This document shows, piece by piece, positions 43,250-51,069 of a stretch of DNA of 60,033 bases. Made by a program: the position numbers and the translations under genes. A model generated the notes under the pieces. That model was given only the letters and a program-made list of their open reading frames with translations, did no database searches and was not told the DNA's origin. Each line of letters opens with the position of its first letter. The stretch's first letter is position 1. Source of the DNA: Clostridia bacterium (GTDB lineage: Bacteria > Bacillota > Clostridia > Oscillospirales > CAG-272); the NCBI GenBank assembly GCA_017536635.1, contig JAFXHA010000079.1, forward strand, positions 1 to 60,033. Direction: 5' to 3'.

Positions 43250-44356
43250 ATGAGTCGGTATCAAAGATGTACTGTGATTCTTATACTTTACGGATGTATT
43301 CCTCTCCTTGCCGTATTTTTATCTAACGCCACTTGGCGTAATATTATAACGTCGCTTTTGCTCTGTGCGCTATCGGCACTTGCCTGTCGGGTTATCAAAA
43401 GACGCTGCAACCGAGATATGCGACACGGACAGGTAGCGGTGCTTATGACGGCTTTCGCTGTAATAGCGGTCGTCCTTTATTTGTTTTCGGGAGTTATTTT
43501 TGGGTTTTCTCGTGTTGTTTTGCTCGCTTCACTCGTCTTTGTTGACGTTATTCCGTTTGCGGCGATAATAATTTCGTGTGAAATATTGAGAAGCGTTCTG
43601 ATATCGCAAAATAGCAGAGGAATCACCGTATGGTCGTACGTATTGTCGGTCTTTGCCGACGTGTTTATTTTGTCGCGGTCGGCAATTGACACGGATTTTG
43701 CGCTTCATTCGCTCATCGCCGTTATCTTTCCCGCGGTGTTTGCGAATCTTTTATACCATTACGTGTCCTCAAAATACGGAGCTCTTCCTAATATATTATA
43801 TAGAATCATTTTGACCGCATATCCGTATTTCGTGCCTTTGCACCCGCAGATGCCCGAAGCACTTTTGGCGGTCGCGCGTATGATCCTGCCGATATTTGTC
43901 CTTTCATTTATATATAAGCTTTATCAAAAAAGACGGCGTGAGGCGCCGAAAAAGAGATCCCGTCTGAGAACTATGATCAGCGCGGCTACGCTGGTGATGA
44001 GTCTTGCGTTTATTATGCTCGTGTCAGGTGTTGGGAGATATAAGCTGCTCGTTATAGGCTCGGAAAGCATGTCGGGCGTTATGGATAAGGGAGACGCCGT
44101 TGTGTATGAAAAATATACTGACCAAACTATCCGAGAGGGACAGATCATTTTGTTTGAGCGCGACGGTATTATAATAGTTCATCGCGTGCTGAAGATAGAG
44201 ACTCTGAACGGCAAAAACAGATACTATACCAAGGGCGATGCCAATGATGCGGCAGACGTCGGATACGTTACGGACGAAAGAATAGTGGGAATAAGCGCTA
44301 TCACGCTGAAATATATCGGATATCCTGCGGTATGGGCGAGAGATTTACAGTTTTGA
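43250..44356 (+). CDS. Signal peptidase I (ER-type) with multi-TM N-terminal domain
   Basis: A 368-residue membrane protein. The first 230 residues contain about seven hydrophobic segments with no recognised domain, then a basic linker and another TM (about 242-260). The peptidase part has GSESMSG with nucleophile S273, KGDAVVYEKY, and H311 in IIIVHRV, followed by the YYTKGDAND strand typical of S26. Ser/His catalysis places it with SipW-type and archaeal enzymes; standard SipW has only one or two TMs and under 250 residues, so the N-terminal extension is unusual. Genes on either side (exported subunit and DUF5305-like protein) indicate dedicated processing. RBS AAGGAGG precedes the ATG. Confidence 0.75.
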   Translation: MSRYQRCTVILILYGCIPLLAVFLSNATWRNIITSLLLCALSALACRVIKRRCNRDMRHGQVAVLMTAFAVIAVVLYLFSGVIFGFSRVVLLASLVFVDVIPFAAIIISCEILRSVLISQNSRGITVWSYVLSVFADVFILSRSAIDTDFALHSLIAVIFPAVFANLLYHYVSSKYGALPNILYRIILTAYPYFVPLHPQMPEALLAVARMILPIFVLSFIYKLYQKRRREAPKKRSRLRTMISAATLVMSLAFIMLVSGVGRYKLLVIGSESMSGVMDKGDAVVYEKYTDQTIREGQIILFERDGIIIVHRVLKIETLNGKNRYYTKGDANDAADVGYVTDERIVGISAITLKYIGYPAVWARDLQF

Positions 44357-44370
44357 TTATGAGGTAAGAT

Positions 44371-45483
44371 ATGTCATCAATGAATTTGCATCAATCGGAA
44401 AAATACAGACGTAACAGAGCAAAATGGATATACTTGCAGGCGGCGTTGATAGCCGTCCTCACGCTGCTTGCATTTTTTGCTTTGCAGGGCTTCCTTTCGC
44501 AAAAGAGATCTGAGAAGATATATTGCAGAGAGGAAGGAAACGTGGATTATACCGTAATCCTTAAAGAAAACGATTTCTTTTGGGATACGGACGTCGAGGG
44601 CGGTAAGGTCTACGTCGGAGAATTGGTAGACAAAATAGATGCTGATTTCGCTTATCGCCTTAACATAGACGACAAAAGAATAGACAGCGAGTATCATTAC
44701 CGTATAGACGCGGTGATTCAGATAAAAGACAGGGTTAGCGACACCCCGATGCTTGAACGGACTTATCCGCTTGCATCCGGAGCCTATGGAAGAATTGAAA
44801 ACGGAGAGCTGTCGATAGATCGCTCCGTTGAAATAGATTATGGAAAATATAATGCCGAGGCAGAGGAATTTATTTCTCGCTATTCCTTGACGGATACCGA
44901 AAATACGCTTTGCGTGAAAATGAGCGTAGATATATCCGAGGTGGCGGAGTATGCCGAAATGACCGACACCTCTGCATATGAGCTTGAGCTCTTGATACCG
45001 CTTACCGAAAAAACGGTTCGACCGACGGCAGTAGTGGAATCATCGGAGCCGAGAGAGCTTTTGCGGGATAGTGGCAAGAGCGGAGCTATGCTGATACTGC
45101 TTTCGGCGCTTGCGCTTTTTGATCTGCTTGCCGTATCGTTATTGGTAGTCTTTGTGCTGCTTAGCCGCGACGACCGAAATGAATATCACCGAAGCGTACA
45201 GAAGATCGTTTCGGATTATAAGAATTATATTCAAAAAACAAGAATCCGATTTAACGCAAAGGATCGTCAGATACTGTATATCGATAGCTTTGAGGAAATG
45301 CTTGAGATACGCGACACAATGCAAATGCCGATAATTATGTACGAGGATAGGGAAAAGCTGTGTACGAGCTTTTTTATCATAGCGGCGAATGGAATTATGT
45401 ATCTGTTTGAGATAAAGTCTGACAGCAAAGCCGAGGGAACCTACTGCTGCGATAGCTATGAAGAAAAAGGCGAGACAAGGTAG
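44371..45483 (+). CDS. DUF5305-like bitopic membrane protein
   Basis: A 370-residue protein with a TM near the N-terminus (about 20-43), a beta-rich extracytoplasmic domain (about 50-228) starting YTVILKENDFF, a second TM (about 234-258) and a cytoplasmic part of about 110 residues. This order, and the early Tyr-x-Val-x-Leu strand, match DUF5305 proteins as I know them, which are often encoded next to SipW-type signal peptidases in archaea and Firmicutes. The role is unknown; an assembly platform or chaperone for exported filament subunits is a reasonable guess. It is last in the second SipW module, 14 bases after the peptidase gene, with no obvious terminator. The cytoplasmic part has no enzyme motif. 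Confidence 0.55.
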   Translation: MSSMNLHQSEKYRRNRAKWIYLQAALIAVLTLLAFFALQGFLSQKRSEKIYCREEGNVDYTVILKENDFFWDTDVEGGKVYVGELVDKIDADFAYRLNIDDKRIDSEYHYRIDAVIQIKDRVSDTPMLERTYPLASGAYGRIENGELSIDRSVEIDYGKYNAEAEEFISRYSLTDTENTLCVKMSVDISEVAEYAEMTDTSAYELELLIPLTEKTVRPTAVVESSEPRELLRDSGKSGAMLILLSALALFDLLAVSLLVVFVLLSRDDRNEYHRSVQKIVSDYKNYIQKTRIRFNAKDRQILYIDSFEEMLEIRDTMQMPIIMYEDREKLCTSFFIIAANGIMYLFEIKSDSKAEGTYCCDSYEEKGETR

Positions 45484-45590
45484 CGCATTGGCAGTATGAC
45501 GACGATATAGATTACGGCGTTGGCAGGATGAAGAGAGTTGTCAAATCGTTGAAGAAAAAATTAAGAGATATGTTAACCTATTAAATATTC

Positions 45591-45976
45591 AAAAAGCCCG
45601 AAGCATATGCGTGTTATCCCTAACGGAGAACACGCAATGAATTGCAACCTTACGGTTGCGTGAATTGAAAGCTGTGCTTTCGTGAATTGCCTGCGGCATG
45701 AATTGTGCCTTACGGCACATTGGTTGCAATTCAATTTATGGAGCGAAGCGAGAAATCATGGCGGAGCCAATTCATGATGCGTCAGCATCAATTCATTCAT
45801 AAAAACGAATAGAGCAAGAATAGAAGGAGGTTTATCCTTTTACTCTTGCTCTTTTCTGCTTGTAATAAGGGTTTGGGCTTAGCCCAAGTGCATTTGACCG
45901 GTCAAATGCGATGCTCGCACTTAGTAGAGCTTTCAAATTCTCCGTTAAGAGTATCACGCATAGCCTTCGGGCTTTT
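45591..45976. mobile_element. MITE-like element with ~39-bp terminal inverted repeats and internal hairpin string
   Basis: The ends 45592-45630 and 45938-45976 are inverted repeats matching at about 33 of 39 positions. Inside is a series of short hairpins separated by TGAATTG (from about 45638 to 45720), then the opposite motif CAATTCAT (about 45750-45800), a nested stem at about 45811-45856, and the perfect 20-bp palindrome GCATTTGACCGGTCAAATGC (45889-45908). No transposase gene is present, so it would be non-autonomous. Weak minus-strand frames crossing it are not credible genes. An alternative reading is a large folded RNA. It fills most of the gene-free stretch 45484-46157. Confidence 0.55.
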
Positions 45977-46157
45977 CTTTTTTTGCTAAGATGCTTTCCC
46001 CAAAGGCAATAAATACCAATTATTAAAAGAATTGTAAAATATTGTAAAACAGAGTCAAAACTCATCGAAAAATAGTGAAAATTTGTAGGCTTTGATGAAA
46101 AAAAGAGAAAAAAATAAAAAAAACTGATAAAAAAATAAAAAAATTTTCAAAAGCCTA

Positions 46158-46186
46158 TTGCGAAAAATTTAGAAATGATTTATAAT
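46158..46186 (+). promoter_or_regulatory. mraZ (dcw) promoter
   Basis: TTGCGA (46158-46163), 17 bp, TATAAT (46181-46186), directly upstream of the MraZ boxes. Confidence 0.7.
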
Positions 46187-46194
46187 AATATCAC

Positions 46195-46225
46195 CAAAGT
46201 GGTGGAAAGTGGTGCAAAGTGGTGG
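46195..46225 (+). promoter_or_regulatory. MraZ-binding repeats
   Basis: Three AAAGTGG copies at 46196, 46206 and 46216, exactly 10 bp apart, with a partial fourth. Helically phased short direct repeats like these are the known operator type for MraZ, so the cluster is probably autoregulated by its first gene. Confidence 0.8.
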
Positions 46226-46285
46226 AAAATCAGACCGTAATGACGCCATATTCCAAACGGAGTACTCGAAAGGAGGCAATAACTT

Positions 46286-46765
46286 ATGTTATCAGGCGAG
46301 TTCAGACATAGCGTTGACGCGAAGAATAGACTGTTTATCCCTGCAAAGCACAGAGATGAGCTCTGCGTAAGCATACCCGAAGAGGAAAATGATGCAGCAG
46401 AGAAGCTTGTTGATGAAAGAGCCAAATGCTTTATGATAGTTAAAAACATAAGGGAGAAGTGTCTCACGGTGTACTCAATGGCGGCTTGGGAGGACTATAT
46501 AGCACCCATTCTCAAGCTTGAGAGAAAGGACTCGGAGAGAATACTCCGTAGCTTGCATAAGGATGCGGCACAGGTGTCTCCCGATTCGCAGGGAAGAATA
46601 GTACTCACCCCCGTGCTTATGAAATATGCCGAGATCGAAAGATCGGTAGTTATAGTCGGATGCGGAACTCACGCAGAGATCTGGTCTGAAAAGCTCTATG
46701 ACGAAATGAACGAGGCTGAGGATATGGAAGATATCCGCAATACTCTCGAGGCATACGGTCTCTGA
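46286..46765 (+). CDS. mraZ: Transcriptional regulator MraZ
   Basis: A 159-residue protein with two SpoVT/AbrB-like domains. The first opens with MLSGEFRHSVDAKNRLFIPAKHR and the second has DSQGRIVLTP. MraZ binds phased repeats before its own gene and tunes the dcw cluster; the three AAAGTGG boxes at 46195 fit this. It is slightly longer than the common 143-152 residues, mainly from an acidic insert (about 30-45, EEENDAAEKLVDERAK). RBS AAGGAGG precedes the ATG. Its stop overlaps the rsmH start by one base. Confidence 0.95.
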   Translation: MLSGEFRHSVDAKNRLFIPAKHRDELCVSIPEEENDAAEKLVDERAKCFMIVKNIREKCLTVYSMAAWEDYIAPILKLERKDSERILRSLHKDAAQVSPDSQGRIVLTPVLMKYAEIERSVVIVGCGTHAEIWSEKLYDEMNEAEDMEDIRNTLEAYGL

Positions 46766-47727
46766 TGGCAGAAATGGCAGAAAAAACAGGCAATATAGAA
46801 TTTTCGCACCGTCCCGTGCTTTTGGACGAGTGCTTGGACGGACTTGACATAAAGCCCGACGGAATATACGTGGACGGCACCGCAGGAGGTGCCGGACACT
46901 CAAAGGAAATAGCCAAAAGGCTGAAGAACGGAATGCTTATAGCTATCGACCAGGACGAGACGGCGATAGCGGTCGTCAAGGAGAGACTCGCGGAGTTTGG
47001 CGATAGAGTAAGAGTGGTCCGAAGCAATTTCAGCGAGGTTGCAAGCGTGTGTGCTTCGCTCGGTATCGAGAGGATAGACGGTATACTTCTTGATCTCGGA
47101 GTTTCTTCGCATCAGCTTGACACGGCGGAGCGTGGATTTTCTTATATGTCCGACGCAGAGCTCGATATGAGAATGGACAAGAGAAATCCGCTGACTGCAA
47201 AGACCGTAGTTAACGAGTATTCTGAGGAACGGATAAAGAAAATACTCTTCGAGTACGGAGAGGAAAAATTCTCGGCGCAGATCGCGTCTTCTATTATACG
47301 CGCGCGTGAGAAAAAGGAGATAGAGAGCACCGCCGAGCTCGCAGAAATCATCAAGAGCGCAATTCCCCCCAAGGCAAGAGAGGGAGGACATCACCCCGCA
47401 AAGAGAAGCTTTCAGGCAATAAGGATCGAGGTCAACTCCGAGCTCGACGTTATAGAGCCGACGATAAGAGACGCACAAGAGCTGCTCGCGCCCGGTGGAA
47501 GAATGGCGATTATAACATTCCATTCACTTGAGGACAGAATCGTCAAGCAGACCTTTGCATCACTTGCGACGGGTTGTACCTGCCCCAGAGAATTTCCCGT
47601 ATGCGTATGCGGAAACAAACCCAAGATAAAGCCGGTAAACAGAAAACCGATAACCTCGGGCAAGGAAGAGCTCGAGATAAATCCGAGAGCGCGAAGCGCA
47701 AAGCTGCGCATTGCGGAAAAGCTGTAA
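46765..47727 (+). CDS. rsmH: 16S rRNA m4C1402 methyltransferase RsmH (MraW)
   Basis: A 320-residue SAM-dependent methyltransferase that modifies N4 of C1402 in 16S rRNA. The opening HRPVLLDECLDGL, the SAM loop DGTAGGAGHS, the GILLDLGVSSHQLD stretch and the late GGRMAIITFHSLEDRIVK are all typical, and length is normal. A Cys-rich segment near the C-terminus (CTCPREFPVCVCG) is also usual for the family. Start overlaps mraZ by one base (TGATG), implying translational coupling. Position two in the dcw cluster is conserved across bacteria. Confidence 0.95.
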   Translation: MAEMAEKTGNIEFSHRPVLLDECLDGLDIKPDGIYVDGTAGGAGHSKEIAKRLKNGMLIAIDQDETAIAVVKERLAEFGDRVRVVRSNFSEVASVCASLGIERIDGILLDLGVSSHQLDTAERGFSYMSDAELDMRMDKRNPLTAKTVVNEYSEERIKKILFEYGEEKFSAQIASSIIRAREKKEIESTAELAEIIKSAIPPKAREGGHHPAKRSFQAIRIEVNSELDVIEPTIRDAQELLAPGGRMAIITFHSLEDRIVKQTFASLATGCTCPREFPVCVCGNKPKIKPVNRKPITSGKEELEINPRARSAKLRIAEKL

Positions 47728-47764
47728 AAGACGATAAATAATTTCAGGAGGAACGAAAGAAAAG

Positions 47765-48598
47765 ATGGCTGCACAGAAAAACGATTCTTACAACCGTTGT
47801 ATTGATGAGCTCCGCTCGAGATATAAGAGCAGAGGAGTGGTAAACAACTTCAGACAGGAAATGTCAAATCTGTCTCAAAAAGAGAATAGCGAAAAAGCAG
47901 CATCAAATTCTTACGTTCTTTTCGACGCCAAAAGCGGTATAGCCGAGAGCTACCGCAGCGGCGTTTATAAGGGAAGCAAGTATATGACCTCCGAGGACTT
48001 CGTAAGATACTTCAAGCATCGCAGAGCATTTTATATGCCCGAGGGGCTGAAGGCTGAGCAGACCGTTAAGCCTGCTGTCAGCGCTGCGGTCCCGCGTAAG
48101 AGTTCCGGCAGCAGAGAGATGACTGCGGCTGATAAGAACTCAAAGGAGGGCCACTTAAAAACCTTGGTCGCTTCTCTGACAGAGCTTAAAGATAAATGGT
48201 TTCCCGCAGAGCCTATGCAGGGCAGAGTAAATAACACAAGCTTCCGCGTACCCGTAAGAGTTATGTCGGGAATGGCGGTGTTCACGCTCTCGCTCGGACT
48301 TATAGTAGGCGGCTCGGTTATGATAGGCAGCGCTTCGGGCGAGCTTGGAAAGCTCAACAGCGAGGCAGCGGCACTTGAAGCGACGCAGGCAGAGCTTGAA
48401 GGTAAGCTCGACCTTAAATACGATATCACACAGATCGAAAAAGACGTTAAAGAGCTCGGAATGATAAGCAACGGTTACGTTGAGCACAAGTACGTTGAAG
48501 CTCCGAGCGATGAACAGGTGATCGTTTACGAGGACGGTCAGGACGAGAACGTAGGGCTCGCGGCTCTGCTCGCATCCTTCGGGATCAGCGTAGACTGA
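47765..48598 (+). CDS. FtsL-like division protein with long cytoplasmic N-terminus
   Basis: A 277-residue bitopic protein at the ftsL position between rsmH and the PBP gene. A single TM (about 166-188) is followed by a short coiled coil (about 192-232, ELGKLNSEAAALEATQAELE) and an acidic end, the layout of FtsL/DivIC. FtsL is normally about 100-120 residues; here a cytoplasmic region of about 165 residues precedes the TM, with Lys/Ser-rich low-complexity parts and an aromatic patch (EDFVRYFKHRRAFYMPEG). Sequence similarity to FtsL is too weak for certainty; assignment rests on order and topology. It would stabilise the FtsQ-FtsW-PBP complex. Confidence 0.6.
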   Translation: MAAQKNDSYNRCIDELRSRYKSRGVVNNFRQEMSNLSQKENSEKAASNSYVLFDAKSGIAESYRSGVYKGSKYMTSEDFVRYFKHRRAFYMPEGLKAEQTVKPAVSAAVPRKSSGSREMTAADKNSKEGHLKTLVASLTELKDKWFPAEPMQGRVNNTSFRVPVRVMSGMAVFTLSLGLIVGGSVMIGSASGELGKLNSEAAALEATQAELEGKLDLKYDITQIEKDVKELGMISNGYVEHKYVEAPSDEQVIVYEDGQDENVGLAALLASFGISVD

Positions 48599-48684
48599 CG
48601 ATCGGAATATAATCTTCCCGAAGCACATAAGATGTAAAGCGAGATAAAGGGCGAAAAAGAACGATAAACCGAGGGGAGATTTTA

Positions 48685-51021
48685 ATGGCCGGACCTATAA
48701 GCACGAGAGCTGTGAAGCGCTCAACAACAGTCGGGATCATAGTATGCGCCGTGTTTGCGGTACTGCTTGTCAGAATATTGATGATCCAAACGGTCAACTT
48801 TGAAGAATATCAGGAAAAAGTAATAAATCAGCTGACTACCGAGTCTCCGATACTTGCGGACAGAGGTGAGATATACGATAGAAACGGGGTCGCGCTTGCG
48901 GCAAACGTAACGACCTATCGACTTTTCATTTCTCCGTCAAGCATCAAGGCGGCGTCAGAGCTTGAGGATGCTCGCGGAGACACCAAGAATTACGCGGAGA
49001 TAATCGCGCTTGGACTTTCCGAGATAACGGGTGCCGATGCACAGGAGATATACACTCAGGCAACTAAATATACGCAGTACCTCGACAGAACGATAATGAG
49101 AAAGGTCGACGAGGAGACTGCCGATAAGGTCAGCGCGTTCATCAACGATGAAAAGCTTTCAACGATGGTGTATCTCGAGGCACAGAGCACGAGATACTAT
49201 CCGTCGGGCTCACTTGCCGCTCACGCGATAGGCTTTACAAGCAGCGACGGCGTGGGACTTTACGGAATAGAGCTTCAGTATGACGAGTATCTCAAGGGAG
49301 TTGACGGATATTACATCAACGCACGAGATGCGTACGGACAGATAATGCCTTCCGAGTACGCGAGCAGAATAGAGGCTATACACGGTTATCACGTAACCTC
49401 GACGATCGAAGCAACGGTTCAGGCGCTTCTTGAAGAGCAGGTCGAAAAGACAGCCGCCGAGCACGGAGCAAAGAACAGAGCGTGCGGAATAGTAATGGAG
49501 GTCGATACGGGCGCGGTGCTCGGTATGGCGACCTCGTCGGCGTTCGATCTTAATGACCCTTGGGCACTCAGTGACGATCAAAAGGCAATACTTGAGGCAA
49601 GCGGATACGCAGAGGGTACAGATGAGTACGATAAGCTCGTAACCTATCTGCTCACGAGCAGTTGGTCAAATAAAGCGGTCTCCGAGAGCTACATTCCCGG
49701 ATCGACCTTCAAGATAATAAGCTCCTCGATAGCGCTTGAGGAAAAGCTGTTCTCGGTAGAGGACCGCGTTTCCTGCTACGGCTACAAGGTGCTCTTTGGA
49801 ACGAGAGTCCGTTGCCATAAGATAGAGGGACACGGATCGCTTACCTTTGAGCAGGGACTTCAGCAGTCCTGCAACGTATGGTTTATGACCATCGGAGAGA
49901 AGATAGGCATTCCTAATTTCAAGAAATACGTAAACGCGTTTGGATATATGGAAAAGACCGGCATCGACCTTCCGGGTGAGGGCACGGGAATATTCAACGC
50001 AAATATGGGCGAGATGGACCTTGCGATCTATGCGTTCGGACAGAACTTCAACGTAACTCCGCTTCAGCAGATAACGGCGGTTGCGTCGGTCGCAAACGGC
50101 GGAAAGCTCGTAACCCCTTATATAGTAGAAAAGATAACCGATCCTGAATCGGGTAACGTTATATACAAGCACGAGACCGAGATAAAGAGACAGACTGTGA
50201 GCGCTGAGGTGTGCGCCGAGATATCCCGAATCCTTGAAGAAGGCGTTTCGGGCAACGGCGGTGCGAAAAACGCGTACGTGGCAGGATACAGAGTAGCCGC
50301 AAAGACCGGTACGTCCGAGAAAAAGGACGATCCGATCGCAAGCCTTGAAAAGCTCGGTATTGATCCCGATATATTTTATCCCAACGGAGTTGCCGAGGAC
50401 AGATATATCTGCTCTACGGTCGCTTATGCTCCGGCGGACGATCCCAAATACGCTATCATCATAATAGTAGATGAGCCCTCGGATCACAGCCCTTACGGAA
50501 GCACTGTGGCAGCGCCTTACGTTTCGGATGCGCTGGAGAATATTCTCCCCCATCTCGGAGTTGAGGCTAAGTACACCGAGGCGGAGCTCAAAAAGATGGC
50601 AGTATCGGTCGGATCTTATAAGAATTGGAGCGTATCCTACGCAAAGCAGAGCATCGAGGAAAGAGGCCTTGAGTGCATCGTGGTAGGCGAGGGCGACGTT
50701 GTAAAATCACAGTCTCCCGCATACGGAACGATGATAGAAAAGGCTTCGGGCAAGGTGATCCTCTATACGGGAAGCTCCGCTGCCGCAAAGGATATTGAGG
50801 TGCCGAATTTCGTTGGAATGACGGCAACTCAGGCAAATGGACTTATAATGGCTCTTGATCTTAATATCAAGATCGAAGGAACAAACAATTATCTTACCGG
50901 AACAGAGGCGAGAGTTTACGCACAGTCGGTAGAGGCAGGAACCAAGGTGTCTCGAGGAGAGGTCATAAAGCTGACCTTTAGATACGAGGACGCCGACGAC
51001 GATCCTGAGTTTATGGATTAG
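48685..51021 (+). CDS. Division-type class B penicillin-binding protein with PASTA domains (PBP2B/SpoVD/FtsI)
   Basis: A 778-residue transpeptidase. N-terminal TM (about 16-34), dimerisation/pedestal domain (about 50-260) beginning RGEIYDRNGVALA, then the penicillin-binding domain with S340-x-x-K343 (GSTFK), S395-x-N397 (QSCN) and K540-T-G (KTGT). Two C-terminal PASTA modules follow: one divergent (about 635-695) and one clear (about 700-770, VPNFVGMTATQAN). PASTA-bearing class B PBPs in Firmicutes serve septation (PBP2B) or sporulation (SpoVD); position in dcw does not separate these. It partners FtsW. A hairpin at 51032-51055 lies between this gene and murE. Confidence 0.9.
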   Translation: MAGPISTRAVKRSTTVGIIVCAVFAVLLVRILMIQTVNFEEYQEKVINQLTTESPILADRGEIYDRNGVALAANVTTYRLFISPSSIKAASELEDARGDTKNYAEIIALGLSEITGADAQEIYTQATKYTQYLDRTIMRKVDEETADKVSAFINDEKLSTMVYLEAQSTRYYPSGSLAAHAIGFTSSDGVGLYGIELQYDEYLKGVDGYYINARDAYGQIMPSEYASRIEAIHGYHVTSTIEATVQALLEEQVEKTAAEHGAKNRACGIVMEVDTGAVLGMATSSAFDLNDPWALSDDQKAILEASGYAEGTDEYDKLVTYLLTSSWSNKAVSESYIPGSTFKIISSSIALEEKLFSVEDRVSCYGYKVLFGTRVRCHKIEGHGSLTFEQGLQQSCNVWFMTIGEKIGIPNFKKYVNAFGYMEKTGIDLPGEGTGIFNANMGEMDLAIYAFGQNFNVTPLQQITAVASVANGGKLVTPYIVEKITDPESGNVIYKHETEIKRQTVSAEVCAEISRILEEGVSGNGGAKNAYVAGYRVAAKTGTSEKKDDPIASLEKLGIDPDIFYPNGVAEDRYICSTVAYAPADDPKYAIIIIVDEPSDHSPYGSTVAAPYVSDALENILPHLGVEAKYTEAELKKMAVSVGSYKNWSVSYAKQSIEERGLECIVVGEGDVVKSQSPAYGTMIEKASGKVILYTGSSAAAKDIEVPNFVGMTATQANGLIMALDLNIKIEGTNNYLTGTEARVYAQSVEAGTKVSRGEVIKLTFRYEDADDDPEFMD

Positions 51022-51069
51022 TACGCTCTCCAAGGAAGTTAAAATAAAATAACTTCCAAGGAGGCGCTA

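Noticed and set aside
45832..46065. 77-codon minus-strand frame with a hydrophobic start
   Set aside because: It overlaps the right end of the hairpin-rich element and an AT-rich stretch, lacks a clear ribosome site, and has no family resemblance.
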